From: Dicyema japonicum
Lineage: Eukaryota > Dicyemida > Rhombozoa > Dicyemidae
DNA: 64,000 nt
Direction of reading: 5' to 3'
Assembly: GCA_011109175.1 (NCBI GenBank)
Contig: RDEW01000007.1
Coordinates: forward strand, 743,712-807,711
Positions 35,142 to 46,094 of this stretch are shown one piece after another; position 1 is the first letter of the stretch, and each line of letters opens with the position of its first letter. The notes under the pieces are model-generated. The model was not told where the DNA came from, did not search any database, and saw only the letters and a program-made list of their open reading frames with translations. The position numbers were made by a program, and so were the translations under genes.

Positions 35142-35352
35142 AACTAGGTCAGAGGTCGGCAAAAGCTGGCTCGCGAGTCTTTGGTGCTCTTTAAATTTTA
35201 AGTAGACTCTTTCAATTTTATTATTTTTATTCCTATTTATTTGTTTTTTATATATGATTTTGGTAAAAGGCGGCTTTTCAATATGTCGAAATTTCAAAAA
35301 ATGTCAAAAATTGGCTCTTCTCCAAAAGTATTTTCCGATCCCTGAACTAGGT
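35142..35352. mobile_element. hAT MITE of 195 bp with 8-bp target duplication
   Basis: The body is 35150-35344. The left end CAGAGGTCGGCAAA pairs with the right end (reverse complement CAGGGATCGGAAAA), a common hAT terminus. The 8-bp repeat AACTAGGT is identical on both sides (35142-35149, 35345-35352). There is no coding capacity. Confidence 0.88.
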
Positions 35353-35614
35353 GAAGGAATCTTATTGATTACCGACCACTTTATTTACTGTTAAATATGC
35401 TAATGCAGCGAAATGGTGGGAGATTTAATGTATTAACACGTTTCTGGCAACCTTTGTTTGCCCACCGGGGTGTACAGATGTGATAACCACGGATTAGAAA
35501 GATTGTCTTCATCATTTTGAAGAGTGGTTGCAATCAGGGAATGTGACTATATTTTTAGTTAATATTTATAATTAATTTTCTCCATAGAAAGAGAGTAGTT
35601 TTAAATAAATATAA

Positions 35615-36423
35615 TACAGTGGGTTTTCATTTTAACGAAAATTTAAAATAATTTTCGTTAAATAAAAATAACGAAAATTCGAATTTATTTATTTTTACAC
35701 ATAAAATCTTTTTTATATCTAGCATGACATTTCGTAATTTACCCATAATTGGTATATATGAAAATGAATTTGAAGAATAAACTTTTCCATAGTCTCAATT
35801 GCGCACATTGCATCAGCGAACCAATTTTCTCTATATCTTCATAATTTTTAATCTCTTGATCTTTATCTTCACAATACGAAACCAATTTTCTTTGTACCCA
35901 AAAATTCGTCATCATTGTTGCTGCAAAATTTTATATGTACAATTTTTCATTTTCATCTGAAACCTGAAAGTCCTCTTAATAGTAGTCATCATTTATCTGC
36001 TTTGCCCAATTGCTAAATGCCTTTTCAAAGCAATTCCTCACTGCCGTTCTTGAAATATCATCCCGAATAATCTTTTATTCTGAATCAACTAGTTTGAAGC
36101 TTCTGATTTTTTCATGAAAATTGATTTTATTAACGTAATATTCCTCATCAGGAGGTTGAGATCATAGGATGACATTTTCGATAAAAAAAGTCAGCATGGC
36201 TTTCATGTAAAAATATAGGATTGACTAATTGTTCGTTTCCTGATATAGTACGAGATTTTATTCCAAATTTATTCTTAAAAGAATTAATCCATGTGCTTGA
36301 AGCTTTAAAATTCGAAAATGGAATTTTTTTGAAATTTTTATTGCCATTTGTTGTAGCATTCCATTTGTAAAAGTATCGCCGAATAAACGAAAATTTTTTC
36401 CGTTAAATTAAAAACGTACTGTA
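35615..36423 (-). mobile_element. Pogo/Tigger-like DNA transposon, 805 bp, internally deleted
   Basis: The ends are CAGTGGGTTTTCATTTTAAC and, on the other strand, CAGTACGTTTTTAATTTAAC, each flanked by TA. On the minus strand ASSTWINSFKNKFGIKSR with ISGNEQ matches the CENP-B-type helix-turn-helix (WLxxFKxRxxI...GE). RTAVRNCFEKAFSNW matches the C-terminal TIxNCFxKAGF motif. The DDE core between them is deleted and stops are present. Confidence 0.75.
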
Positions 36424-36589
36424 TTTTCTTTCACAATAACGCTCGAATAACCAGCGGCGTTTACGAAAAACAATAGCACTTAAATAAAAATAGAATTTAT
36501 ATTAAAAAATCGTTAAGATATCCTATTTATAAAAATCGTTAAACAAATCCCGAAATACCGAAAAAACGCCAAGGATACAGAAAAGCTGT

Positions 36590-36900
36590 AGAAACCGTGA
36601 AACACCAGCTTTTTGAAGATATGACGAAAAAGTGAGAGGTGAGACTATTTGGACACATTCCAAGAATCGATCTAACGATACGTGTGAACTATGTCATGAG
36701 AACATATTTTGATTGTACTCTTAGATATCGAGGACCTTGTAATTGAAGAGGACCTAAAACTGCAAAAATAAAGCTATAAGACTTGAACGACCTGATTCGT
36801 TCTGATAATCGCATCCTCGAGAGGAGACTAGAATCATATGACTGCCAAGATTCTTCATAGCACAAGCAACGGAAAGTTAATAGAGTCCAAGAAAGATTAA
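36590..36900 (+). pseudogene. LINE 3' region relic
   Basis: EVRLFGHIPRIDL resembles the post-RT GHxxR motif. The segment AAAATAAAGCTATAAGACTT (about 36758) recurs in near-identical form at about 61210 (AAAATGAAGCTATAAGACTT), showing that both come from one family. No intact domain remains. Confidence 0.45.
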
Positions 36901-37129
36901 CAAAAAAGAATACTTATATCGCAAAACGTCACGTGATTCAATTACGTAAGGCATTACTTTTGAAAGATAGTCCCAATCTCTCCATTCCGTGGATGGAGTC
37001 AAATCTTGCTCCTCCCCTGCAGTGACCTTGAGCGAAATCAGGAACGGATCTCACCATAACTAAATCACATTAATGATATTCAAGGACAGTTTCTCAAACT
37101 GGGGAGATGTCAAGTCCCAAATTTGACCG

Positions 37130-37460
37130 TCAGAAGAGACCGTTCGAAGATCTGACTAAGAGTGACAGAATCCATGAAGCTTTCGACAGATTTATTAATT
37201 TATTTCGAAATCCACTCTGGCTTGAATTAGCGATCCATCGATTTCGTCCATTAAGGACGAGATAGTCCTCACATTTTTTGGATTTCTTTTGCTGATTTTG
37301 CATTTTTTTAATTTGTGAGGGTAACTGACTTTGGTAGTTCTGTAACTCCATGATTTTCCGGGGTTAGCTGTGTTTTAGCTTTGAAGCGCAACTCTTTCTG
37401 GTAAACAAATAACTTCTCAACTTCTTGGTCATATTTACGCCTGTTTTATGGGGGAGGCTT
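37130..37460 (-). CDS. Possible exons of a coiled-coil protein
   Basis: A frame reads LPSQIKKMQNQQKKSKKCED and continues to 37130. Upstream, RKYDQEVEKLFVYQKELRF reads as helical, charged sequence, and a 22-nt intron (GTTACA...GTCAG) would connect ENHG to LPSQI. The start is not resolved. The region lies next to an N-joined duplicated segment, so the local assembly is doubtful. No family is recognised. Confidence 0.35.
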
Positions 37461-37910
37461 TCTCTAAAAATTATTTTAATGGGAGATGGATTGAAAAGGC
37501 ATTTTTATTAAATATTTGAGAGTTTTTTAATAAAGTAGCAGTCATCGTTGATGGCTTCTATTAAATCGACTTGAAAAACACGTTTGTCAAAATACTGGGC
37601 TCCTTCCTCGGTCGTCAGGCTTACGAACACTTCTTTGGNGCTGTGTTTTAGCTTTGAACGCAGCTCTTTCTGGTAAATAGATAACTTCTCGACTTCTTGG
37701 TCATATTTACGCCTGTTTTATGGGGAAGGCTTTCTCTAAAAATTATTTTAATGGGAGATGGATTGAAAAGGCATTTTTATTAAATATTTGAGAGTTTTTT
37801 AATAAAGTAGCAGTCATCGTTGATGGCTTCTATTAAATCGACTTGAAAAACACGCTTGTCAAAATACTGGGCTCCTTCCTCGGTCGTCAGGCTTACGAAC
37901 ACTTCTTTGG
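37367..37910. repeat. Duplicate of about 270 bp joined by a single N
   Basis: 37367-37638 and 37641-37910 are nearly identical, sharing GCTGTGTTTTAGCTTTGAA and the gene end at 37780. They meet at an N at 37639-37640. This looks like two overlapping contig ends that were abutted and not merged. Confidence 0.85.
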
Positions 37911-38829
37911 ACTCATCGTACTTTATTAGATTCACAATGCTGAGTTTGTCACGTGGCCTTGCATTATCGTCGAAAATTATCTGTTTTACAGGATCACTCT
38001 CATATACGATGAAAGGCTTCCCCCAGTAGTGAGAATATTCGTGTGCTTCCCACGAGGAGTATTCGTCCACTATTCCCACTATTCCGACCGTAGATTTAGT
38101 CCACTCGTAAAATTCGAGGATATTCGAGCAGACAGTATCCCCATTTGAATTTCTCAAAATTAAATTCTCCGTTCTTTCGTCTCGTTTAACACAAAATGGC
38201 TCCATGTTTAGCGGAATGGAAGAATTCGTGGTTATTTTGAAAAGGGGGTGTTCGTTCCGCAAGAACTTGTCGATGCAATTAAGGACTGCTGGGCAGTCCA
38301 TCCCGAATGTGCGAATAATCAGGGAAAATTTAATGTCCAGAGATATCAAATGGTCCAGTAAGTTAAAAAATGACGGCAATAAGAAATGATACTTCTTTTT
38401 GGACCCTCCTTCGATGTAAAAGTCATCCGAGGGGGAGTCTTTTGGCTTCCATTCCAACTTTGTTAGCAATTTTTCGTACAGAGGCTTCATATCTTTGCCA
38501 GAATTCGAATTTATGAACTCACCAGTCATCTCCCGAATCTTTCTTCTGTCATGAGTTTCGCCTTCTTTACTCTCGACGTATTTGTAGTAGGAAACAAGAC
38601 CACTGTCTGGTTGTTGGAACGATAAATTACTGCAGGTCATACTCCAATCTCCATTTTCTACCTTCCCCCAGGCGACACTGCTCAAATACGACGCCAGAGC
38701 CGCTTCCACGCTTGTATTTGTAAATGTATCGGCCACAAGTGCTGTGTTACGAAGATCAATGTGAACTATGAGCTTTTCCATATTCAATTTAATTGTCGTC
38801 AATATAATTTTATAGTTATTTCGTGACAA
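37780..38829 (-). CDS. Conserved uncharacterised protein with HAD-like motifs
   Basis: This intact frame has 349 codons; the start is more likely the second ATG (38781, MEKLIVHIDLRNTALV). The motif HIDLRNTALVADTFTN resembles an Asp-containing first HAD motif. FLLPSFFNLLDHL, FSLIIRTFGMDCPAVL, WGKPFIVYESD and IIFDDNARPRDKLSIV are the other conserved blocks I recall from uncharacterised proteins of protists and invertebrates (DxNKT...PSFFxLxxxL...RTFGxDxP...FDDN). The reaction is unknown. Acid phosphatase-type chemistry is inference from the HAD resemblance only. Codon quality and the absence of stops indicate a live gene. No introns are needed. A partial duplicate of its 3' end lies downstream across an N. 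Confidence 0.8.
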   Translation of the reverse strand: MSRNNYKIILTTIKLNMEKLIVHIDLRNTALVADTFTNTSVEAALASYLSSVAWGKVENGDWSMTCSNLSFQQPDSGLVSYYKYVESKEGETHDRRKIREMTGEFINSNSGKDMKPLYEKLLTKLEWKPKDSPSDDFYIEGGSKKKYHFLLPSFFNLLDHLISLDIKFSLIIRTFGMDCPAVLNCIDKFLRNEHPLFKITTNSSIPLNMEPFCVKRDERTENLILRNSNGDTVCSNILEFYEWTKSTVGIVGIVDEYSSWEAHEYSHYWGKPFIVYESDPVKQIIFDDNARPRDKLSIVNLIKYDESKEVFVSLTTEEGAQYFDKRVFQVDLIEAINDDCYFIKKLSNI

Positions 38830-39057
38830 TTTGGAGGACTGATTGCTTGGTGACGCAGTTTGACTGCGTTATCTTTCGTTTTAGTAATCCATAATAAGCA
38901 GGCACTTTGTATAGTCATCATCGGTTTCAAATTCTCCTAGCCTGGAAGGTTGGGGGACTTAGAAATCGTTTCTTTAGCTTTATTTAAGTTAGCTTAATCT
39001 CAGCTGCTGGGCAGAATTCAGATGCTTCTTGATCATTCCAACTGATGGTTCAATGCA

Positions 39058-39155
39058 TCTAAGATACTTCCTGGTTTGAGGAGTGACGCCGTCAGCGGCG
39101 ATACCTCGCTTCGGAACTCGATTGTCTACATGGAGTCCCACATAGCCAACAGAAA
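39058..39155 (+). repeat. SINE core fragment
   Basis: GAGGAGTGACGCCGTCAGCG and GGAACTCGATTGTCTACATG correspond to the central part of the SINE at 28400-28718. Both ends are missing. Confidence 0.6.
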
Positions 39156-39639
39156 ATAAGTTAAGATGACTTGGCCCTTTCTTACTTTTTTTCCCTCTTA
39201 AAATAGTGTTTGACTTTTCCACGTGGAAAATTAGCCAGTAGGCGTTCATCAAGATGATTTTTCGTCTCTTTAAGAATCATCAGAGACCAACAATACTAAG
39301 TACTCAGAAGTTTGACCCCCGTGGAAAATAAATTTGAGAGACTACTGAAAACCACTAATTGCTGTCCAAAGAGAGCGGCGAATGGATCAATGTTCTTCCG
39401 ATCAGAAGTATTAGAACCCACCTCGACGCTTAAATATAACATTTTGCTGTTACAAAATCTACCATATTAAATAAAATTGACTAAAATTATGCATTTTTAA
39501 ATTTTTTGAAAATTTTAAAAATCTTAAATAGATAATATTTAATGTTGACAAAGTTATGTAAATATTTAAATTTAATATTATTTAATTTTAAATAGTGTTT
39601 TAAAAATATAACATTTTGTTGTTACAGTCTGTACGCTCA

Positions 39640-40160
39640 CATTAGAACTTCTATCCGAATGGAATTGAGAATATTTCAAACACACCAGTGCCGATGTGCT
39701 GAGACCGATATCTATGGACACTGTGCTCTTTCTTGTCGATGAAACGCTGGGAGGTTCTAAATACGTAATTCACTAATGATGTCATAAAACGTGTGCTGGC
39801 TCTCCCGAATACCCCCTCATGGTGGAGCTCGTTGGCTTGGACAGAGAAGACGAAATGTGGCCAGATGAATTACAATCTTTCTTTTCGATTAAGGGAAGTT
39901 AATAATCTGGACGCCATTTGTATCGACTCCCTATCTCCCACTAACATTGTAGAACCGTGCAAAGGCATGGAGAAGGCTGAAGTGAAATATACCCATGCTC
40001 CTTGACCCGTTCACTTTCCGTCTGGTTGCTGTCGAGATACCTGGGGGATAACAGAACCTAGAAGAGTCTGTGACATCTGGCCACACTCAGAAGACGTCCG
40101 CTAAACTTAGTGACTTTTTTGGTTAATCCCTAGTGCTATCGTGTGGGAAACACTTCATCA
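39640..40160 (+). pseudogene. R2-like retrotransposon C-terminal relic
   Basis: Across frames the strand reads CRCAETDIYGHCALSCR, the Cys/His cluster, then VELVGLDREDEMWPDELQSF, then LDAICIDSLSP, and finally RLVAVEIPGG. These are the zinc, EPxGL, WDxTC and VAxETxG blocks of the family, in order. Stops interrupt each block. Confidence 0.7.
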
Positions 40161-40517
40161 ATTACACTGGTGGGGATAAATTTATTTATTAACCCCCCAA
40201 TACACAGAGAAGTAAGTCAATGGTTAACAACTAATTGAATGTATCGAGTTTCCACTGTCACAGTGGCAGAGAGTCCTTCATGAATCAACAACAAATTGAA
40301 GAACTCATCAGTCCTTTCAATTTTTGATTGACCATTGACCCATTCCTGTCGTTCTGTCATCACGTGAAGAGTATTCTTACAAATAGCCTGAGGAAATTCA
40401 ACTTTCTGAAATCTATGTTTTCTTCCCTGTCCTACCGTTGCAGAAATGCTCAGTTATATTCATAACCACTCCCGGAACCTACAGTCGAATACATCCTTGG
40501 ATCCAGGGCATTCAATC

Positions 40518-42036
40518 TACAGCGATACAAATAAAAAACGGAACAGCCAATTTCTCAATTTTTTTTCTAAATAATGATGATTAATTTTTTTGATTAATAA
40601 TGATTAATTTTTTTTAATAAAAATTGAATTTTAAATTATAAGCTTAACTAAAAATTGAATTTTAAATTATAAGCCAAACGTCAAAATTTTGGTAAGTATT
40701 TAAACCCAATTTTTTCAAACAAAATAAAAAAAAGAACAAAAATAATTTAAAATTTAGAATGACCCCCTTGAGCATTTATTACTTCTAAAATTCTACTCCG
40801 CATTGATCCAACAAGGGATTTCGCATATTCTATCGAGAGATCGTTCCAATTTTTTTTCAATTTTTTGAATAGGTCACTCTTTTTTTATAAATTCGGTTCC
40901 CCTTATTTTTTGTTTTATGAAGGCCCACACGTGCTCGATTGGATTCAAATTGTGACTTTTTGAGGGGGCCATTGTAATAACTCAATTCCGTGTTCATTGA
41001 AAAAATCTTCAGCCACCTTGCAGATGTGCTTTGGATTATCTGAAAAGTCGGAGACGGATTCCTGTTTTCTCCAAAAAAGGCAGCAAATATCCGCCAAGAT
41101 GCTTACGTATAAGTTCCCATTCATAATTCCTTTTATCCACACAAGTTCCGAAAAACATTACGATGTGAATGCGCCCCAAACCATTACGTTCCCTTTTCCG
41201 AACTTTACTGTTGTGGTAACATTTTTGTTTAAAAGCCTTTCTCCCATCTTTCTCCAGACAAATTTTCGTCCATCGGGATTAAATAGATTAAATTTCGATT
41301 CATCACTAGAGATAACTCTATTCCAGAACACATTTGGTAACATGTTCCACCGTGTGCACTGAGAAAGTCTTGTTTTTCGATAGATATGGCCTTTTCGTAA
41401 ACTGAAACGTCGATGTATTCAGTTTTTCTCGGTAGTTCCTCAATGTCTGTGATGTGACAACAGTTCCCGTTTCAGAACGTAAAATTTCAGAACATTTTAC
41501 AGAATTGAAATTAACATCATTTTTTTGTTCACGTTCAATTATTTCGAGATCATCAGAGTTAAGGGAAAATCTTCGCCCTGAGCCTTTTTTTTCTCTCGAA
41601 GGAATCATTCATGGTGAAGTTTTTAATGACTCTCAAAATAGCACTGAGGGATCTTTCGGTAAGATTTCGAATTTGTCGATANGGGATCTTTCGGTAAGAT
41701 TTCGAATTTGTCGATATGACTTTCCAACTTTATAATGAGCAATAATTTTTCTTAGTATGTAAGTTGTAAAACCATATAACAAGAAACAACACGTGTAATA
41801 AAATAAAAATGGGTTCAAAAAATTTTGGAAAAAATAGAGAATTTTTTTGTTTTCTTTTTCATTTTTTTCAGAAAAAACTGAATTTAATTACGTACCAAAA
41901 TATACGGCGTTTTAATTTTTTTAGAACGCTAAAGCTAAGTTTGTATTTTTAAAATTCTATTTTTGTTAAAAAATTAATCATTCAATAGAAAAAATCGAAA
42001 AAAATGAGTGTTCCGTTTTTTAACTGTATCGCTGTA
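40518..42036 (-). mobile_element. Tc1/mariner-type transposon with broken transposase
   Basis: Inverted ends begin CAGCGATACA and share TAAAAAACGGAACA, each flanked by TA (40518-40519 and 42035-42036). On the minus strand the transposase can be followed. An N-terminal helix-turn-helix (HYKVGKSYRQIRNLTERS) lies near 41740, a second helical region at 41318-41608, and the first catalytic Asp region (VISSDESKFNLFNPDGRKF, MVWGAF) at 41158-41343. The second Asp region (SDNPKHICKVAEDFF) follows at 40945-41142. Frameshifts separate the parts. The right end is repeated across an N at 42047 and also ends at 42162. Confidence 0.85.
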
Positions 42037-42169
42037 TGTTTCTAATGNTTAGAACGCTAAAGCTAAGTTTGTATTTTTAAAATTCTATTTTTGCTAAAAA
42101 AATTAATCATTCAATAGAAAAAATCGAGAAAATGAGTGTTCCGTTTTTTATCTGTATCGCTGTATGTTT

Positions 42170-43330
42170 CTAATGAGACGAAGCTCTAGTCGTTCAGGAA
42201 AAAGATGATTCACCTACATGGCACCTTGGAGAACTTTTTCCCCATTACTAGACGACTTGTATTAGACAAAAAGGAGCCTGCTTTCTTTGCCTTTGCAGTG
42301 AGGAGTATGATGATTATAGTAATTAGTCATTACACTGCAGACGAATGTGGACTCTCACATCCTCCGGATGCGTGCCAATGTTCTAAATCGGGAAAGCGTC
42401 AATCCATAATCAGCTTCCGTCAGATCTCACAGCGATCAGACAGACGCAGTGGTTCATATTTTTAAATAATCTTTCAAATTTATCTTCACATATGATTTTA
42501 TAGTAGTCCTTCTGTTTCATCCTGGTTTTGGTTTTTTGCATCCCTTATGAGGGCCAAGCTTCTGTATACTCTGTTTCATCGGTCGATAATTCGGTAGGGA
42601 GATGAAGAATCATCTGATGGTTTTGGTTTTTTGCATCCCTTATGAGGGCCAAGCTTCTGTATACTCTGTTTCATTGGTCGATAATTCGGTAAGGAGATGA
42701 AGAATCATCTGATTTACGGTTTGCTGGAGTGCGGAGCGTGCTACGTCTTTTAGGGAACAAATTCCAAGACCTCTGAAGCGGACGGCAAGGGTTGCCAGCC
42801 TTGGTCTTGAAACTTTACGCTAGTAAGACGTTTAGGAAGATGGGCGTACGTGCGTCTAGAATTTCCAGCCGTGTGTACGTTGACTGTAATTGTTGTCCTC
42901 TTGTTATAGGAGCATTGTCGATTCTTCCCTCTGTTAGGGGACATCCAAGTATTTCGACTGGTTGGCTGGGGTCTCTGCGGCCATGAGAATTAGTTCACGA
43001 AACAATTGTATTGTCGACTTTCATTCGGAAAACTAGAATCCGAAATTACATATCTCGCATTTTGATGAGATGAGCGTATTCCCAACTCTTCGAATTGTGG
43101 CATCATTCTCTTAGACTATCCACTACATTAGTGGTTTGTCCTCTCATGACGCATCGTCCAAGTACCACACGTTAAACAGAGTGAATAAGTCGAGGACCAA
43201 TCCGAAATGATCAACAAATACACAATATATTTTAATAAAAACACAAAAAAGAGTTAAGTACATATTGTTTGAACAACAATCCTAGTCTTCCCTTCAGGAA
43301 ATCTACTAATATGGCAATTTTGGCCCTTCC
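42170..43330. repeat. Tandem 96-bp duplication in gene-free sequence
   Basis: GGTTTTGGTTTTTTGCATCC at 42523 recurs at 42619 with the following 95 bases nearly unchanged. No gene is recognised in the remainder. The short frame at 42750-42944 shows no family similarity. Confidence 0.7.
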
Positions 43331-43341
43331 CTACAAGTTTA

Positions 43342-43809
43342 CTAAAATGGAAACAAACCCACTCTTTTGTGAACATAAAACTTGTTTTCGAATCCGAAGC
43401 CAAAAAAGCGAGGATCAACATAAAAGTCATCATTGTCGTTGAAAATTTGATAATAAAAATTGTAGAAGGCATCCTTGAACATCGAGTAGTAACTGTTATC
43501 CTTTTCTGATTGGATGAAGGCTCCGATTCCGAATTTATCGTAAGTCTGTCTCTTCTCAGGATCCGATAGAATGCCATTTACTTGCAATTAACGACCAAAA
43601 ATTATACCAAAGTAAAGGTCCATAATGATCTCTGTGGCATTTTCTTGCTCTTCAAGGGGGACTTTATCAGGGTGATATTTTAGAGCCAATTTACGATAGG
43701 CTGACCTAATTTCTGTTTGGGTTGCGGTCTTTGGAATTCCCATGAATTTGTAAAGGTCGTCAAATTTGTTTGATGACGTAAAAACAACTAACATCAGTAT
43801 CACATTCAT
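43342..43809 (-). CDS. J-domain protein with signal peptide (ER-type DnaJ)
   Basis: J proteins stimulate Hsp70 ATPases. The first exon begins with a hydrophobic leader ([13 protein letters not shown]), suggesting secretion or ER entry. The J domain follows: [32 protein letters not shown] with the essential HPD, and a final helix. A 27-nt intron at 43581-43607 restores [20 protein letters not shown], the conserved end of the J domain. The rest (about 60 codons) is rich in aromatic residues ([27 protein letters not shown]). There is no zinc-finger or substrate-binding domain, and the protein is short (about 145 residues). The exact C-terminus depends on an optional 21-nt intron. Confidence 0.82.
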
Positions 43810-44850
43810 TTTGTCTTCAAGTAAATTTAAAATATATTATTTTAATTTATTAATTTATTTAAAATAAATTTAAAAATTTTAATAATTTTAATTATTTAAA
43901 CTGTATTATACAAATTTTTTTTATTACCCCAAAAAACAAATTTTGAGTTTTACTTCCTCTAAAATAAGTTTCCTTAGTTTCTTCTCACAATTAGGACTAT
44001 TGCAAGTCGGATCACTTTGTTTTCCGATTAACGGTTGTTTTGAAATAAAATTTAATTTAAACCTTAGTAAAATGTTCCACATACCCATAGGACCCGTTAA
44101 AATCAATTTTTATAAGATTTAAAAAAGATGACTCTTTTACCTAAAGATGTCGAGGACCTTGGTAAAATGTTCCACTTACCCATAAAATCCCTTAAAATCA
44201 TTTTTATAAGATTTAAAAAAGATGATCTTTTTTACCTAAAGATGTCGTTTCGCTAAAATCTCGTTATGTCTATTGATGAACTAACCCAAAACCTGAAAAA
44301 ATTAATTAGAGGCCATTTTGAATGGACACATTGTTAAAAGTTCTTACGTGTTTCACAGGTTGCCTTTTTTGATGAGAACAGAATGCTCCAGGAAAGTAAA
44401 TTTGGAGTTGAAAGTAGCCCCAAGATGGTTAATCTTCCCTGTGACCGCCATGTGAACCTTAGAATTGGTCACTCTAGGCATTAGAATACGAAATGTCTAA
44501 GGGAGTTAAAAACTTATAAGTCTCAGTCTGAGCCTTCTGCCATCGAATCAGCTATTTTGGCATCCATGGCTTCTTTTTTAACTCACGACATTTTGATGTC
44601 ATGACTTATAAATCATCCGTCCTTCTAAGAACCTGAGATTCAGCTCCATAGTTCTTGGAAGATTACCGCTTTAGCGAGGGAATATCTAAAAATCATGCCA
44701 AATAGAGTCAAAACCCAGTCCTCCCTAAAAACAATACCAAGGTTCATTGTCTCATTTTCATTTGATTAAGCATCTGAGCGCTAAACTTCCAGATGTAGTC
44801 ACCTCAAAATCTCCCCTTACGGAACCACGTTATAATACCCGAAAGGGTGT
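43810..44850. repeat. Gene-free region with 95-bp tandem duplication
   Basis: AAAATGTTCCAC with the following bases at 44069 recurs at 44164 with a few differences. The remainder is AT-rich, and upstream flanking sequence of the LINE ORF1 begins somewhere before 45036. No promoter element is recognised. Confidence 0.6.
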
Positions 44851-45035
44851 CTCATTATGAAATCCTGGGCTCGCCTTTGGAGTTCCACTTTTTCGAATAT
44901 TACAGCGATGGTGAGCAGTGGGATAATTAATCAGCAACTACTAGGGTCTTCCGGGAATTTTTCTTGTTTCCTTTCGAAAACCAGTTCATGGACTGTAACG
45001 AAACCTGAGATTACCGTTATGATCAATATGGATCT

Positions 45036-46094
45036 TTGAGGATGAGCCACAAAGGACCGGGCTTCTTCCGACTGGACTTCCGCGACAATAACCACATGGC
45101 CGAATATATCGAGGCCATAAATGAGACCTGTCCTTTTGGATCTGACAACCACCACTTCAGAACGCTCATAACAAGACCTTGTGAGATTGTCCTCAGGAAC
45201 TTCCCTTTCTGGGTGAGTGAGAACGACCTCATTGATTACCTTCAGGAGATGGCACCCTCAACCTCGAAGGTAACCCGAATGTCAAGAGGATCGCAGCCTA
45301 TGCCTATGGCGAGAGCCTCGGTTAGTAGTAATGCGGAGGCCACATCGCTGATACGTTGTGGTTTCTACATTGGATCGAACAAGATTCTGTGTGAGTGGAT
45401 GAAGATACCCTCTCTTATCTGCTACAACTGTAAACGAATTGGTCATATTGCCGCACATTGCAGGGAGAAGAAGAGATGCCTCAAGTGTGGAGGGGAACAC
45501 GATCTTCTTGTGTGAATTTTCATCGAACGTGGAGACAAATTGTATTAATTGTGGAGGACCAGGACATAATGCCCGCTATAGAGGATGTCCGGCTATGAGA
45601 GAAGCATCCAGGAAAATGATCTCCAGACAAACAGTGTCTAGAAAAGAAGTAATCAAGCCAACACAAGAGATGAAGTGGACCAATATTTCACATACTCTTG
45701 ATGGGCCGGTGGAGCGGAGCGCTAAAAGGAAAAAAAAGAAGTAATCAAGCCAACACAAGAGATGAGGTGGACCAATATTTCACATACTCTTGATGGGCCG
45801 GTGGAGCGGAGCCCTAAAAGAAAATATATGCAGAGCGAGTCAGAAGTTTCCGAGACGGTCAAACAAACAGAAGAGATGATGAGAACCAATATTTCACCTA
45901 CTCAAGATGGATCAGTGGAGCGGAGCGCTAAAAGGAAAAATATGCAGAGCAAGGCAGGAGTCCCCGAGTCGGTGTCTCGGGAGCTAAATGAAATTATCTC
46001 ACGTCTGAACAATCTATGTACACTGCTGAAAGTGGATTTATGGAGTCTGGTGGACCTGGCTGTGGAGAGCGCAGGCCACCAACAAAAACTATGA
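45036..46094 (+). pseudogene. LINE ORF1 with zinc knuckles (Jockey/I-like)
   Basis: The nucleic-acid-binding ORF1 of a non-LTR element. The strand reads GPGFFRLDFRDNNHMAEYIE, then ICYNCKRIGHIAAHCREK, CLKCGGEH and NCINCGGPGHNARYRGC. That gives three CCHC-type knuckles in a row, as in Jockey and I clade elements. One frameshift near 45510 separates the second and third knuckles. Downstream is a run of three imperfect peptide repeats (EEMxxTNISxTxDGxVERSxKR) at about 45670-45930. It is followed directly by the endonuclease of ORF2. Confidence 0.8.

Noticed and set aside
38989-39252. 87-codon minus-strand gene
   Set aside because: It overlaps a SINE core fragment in antisense and shows no conserved features.
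43254-43577. 107-codon frame overlapping the J protein
   Set aside because: It is another register of the DnaJ second exon and has no similarity of its own.
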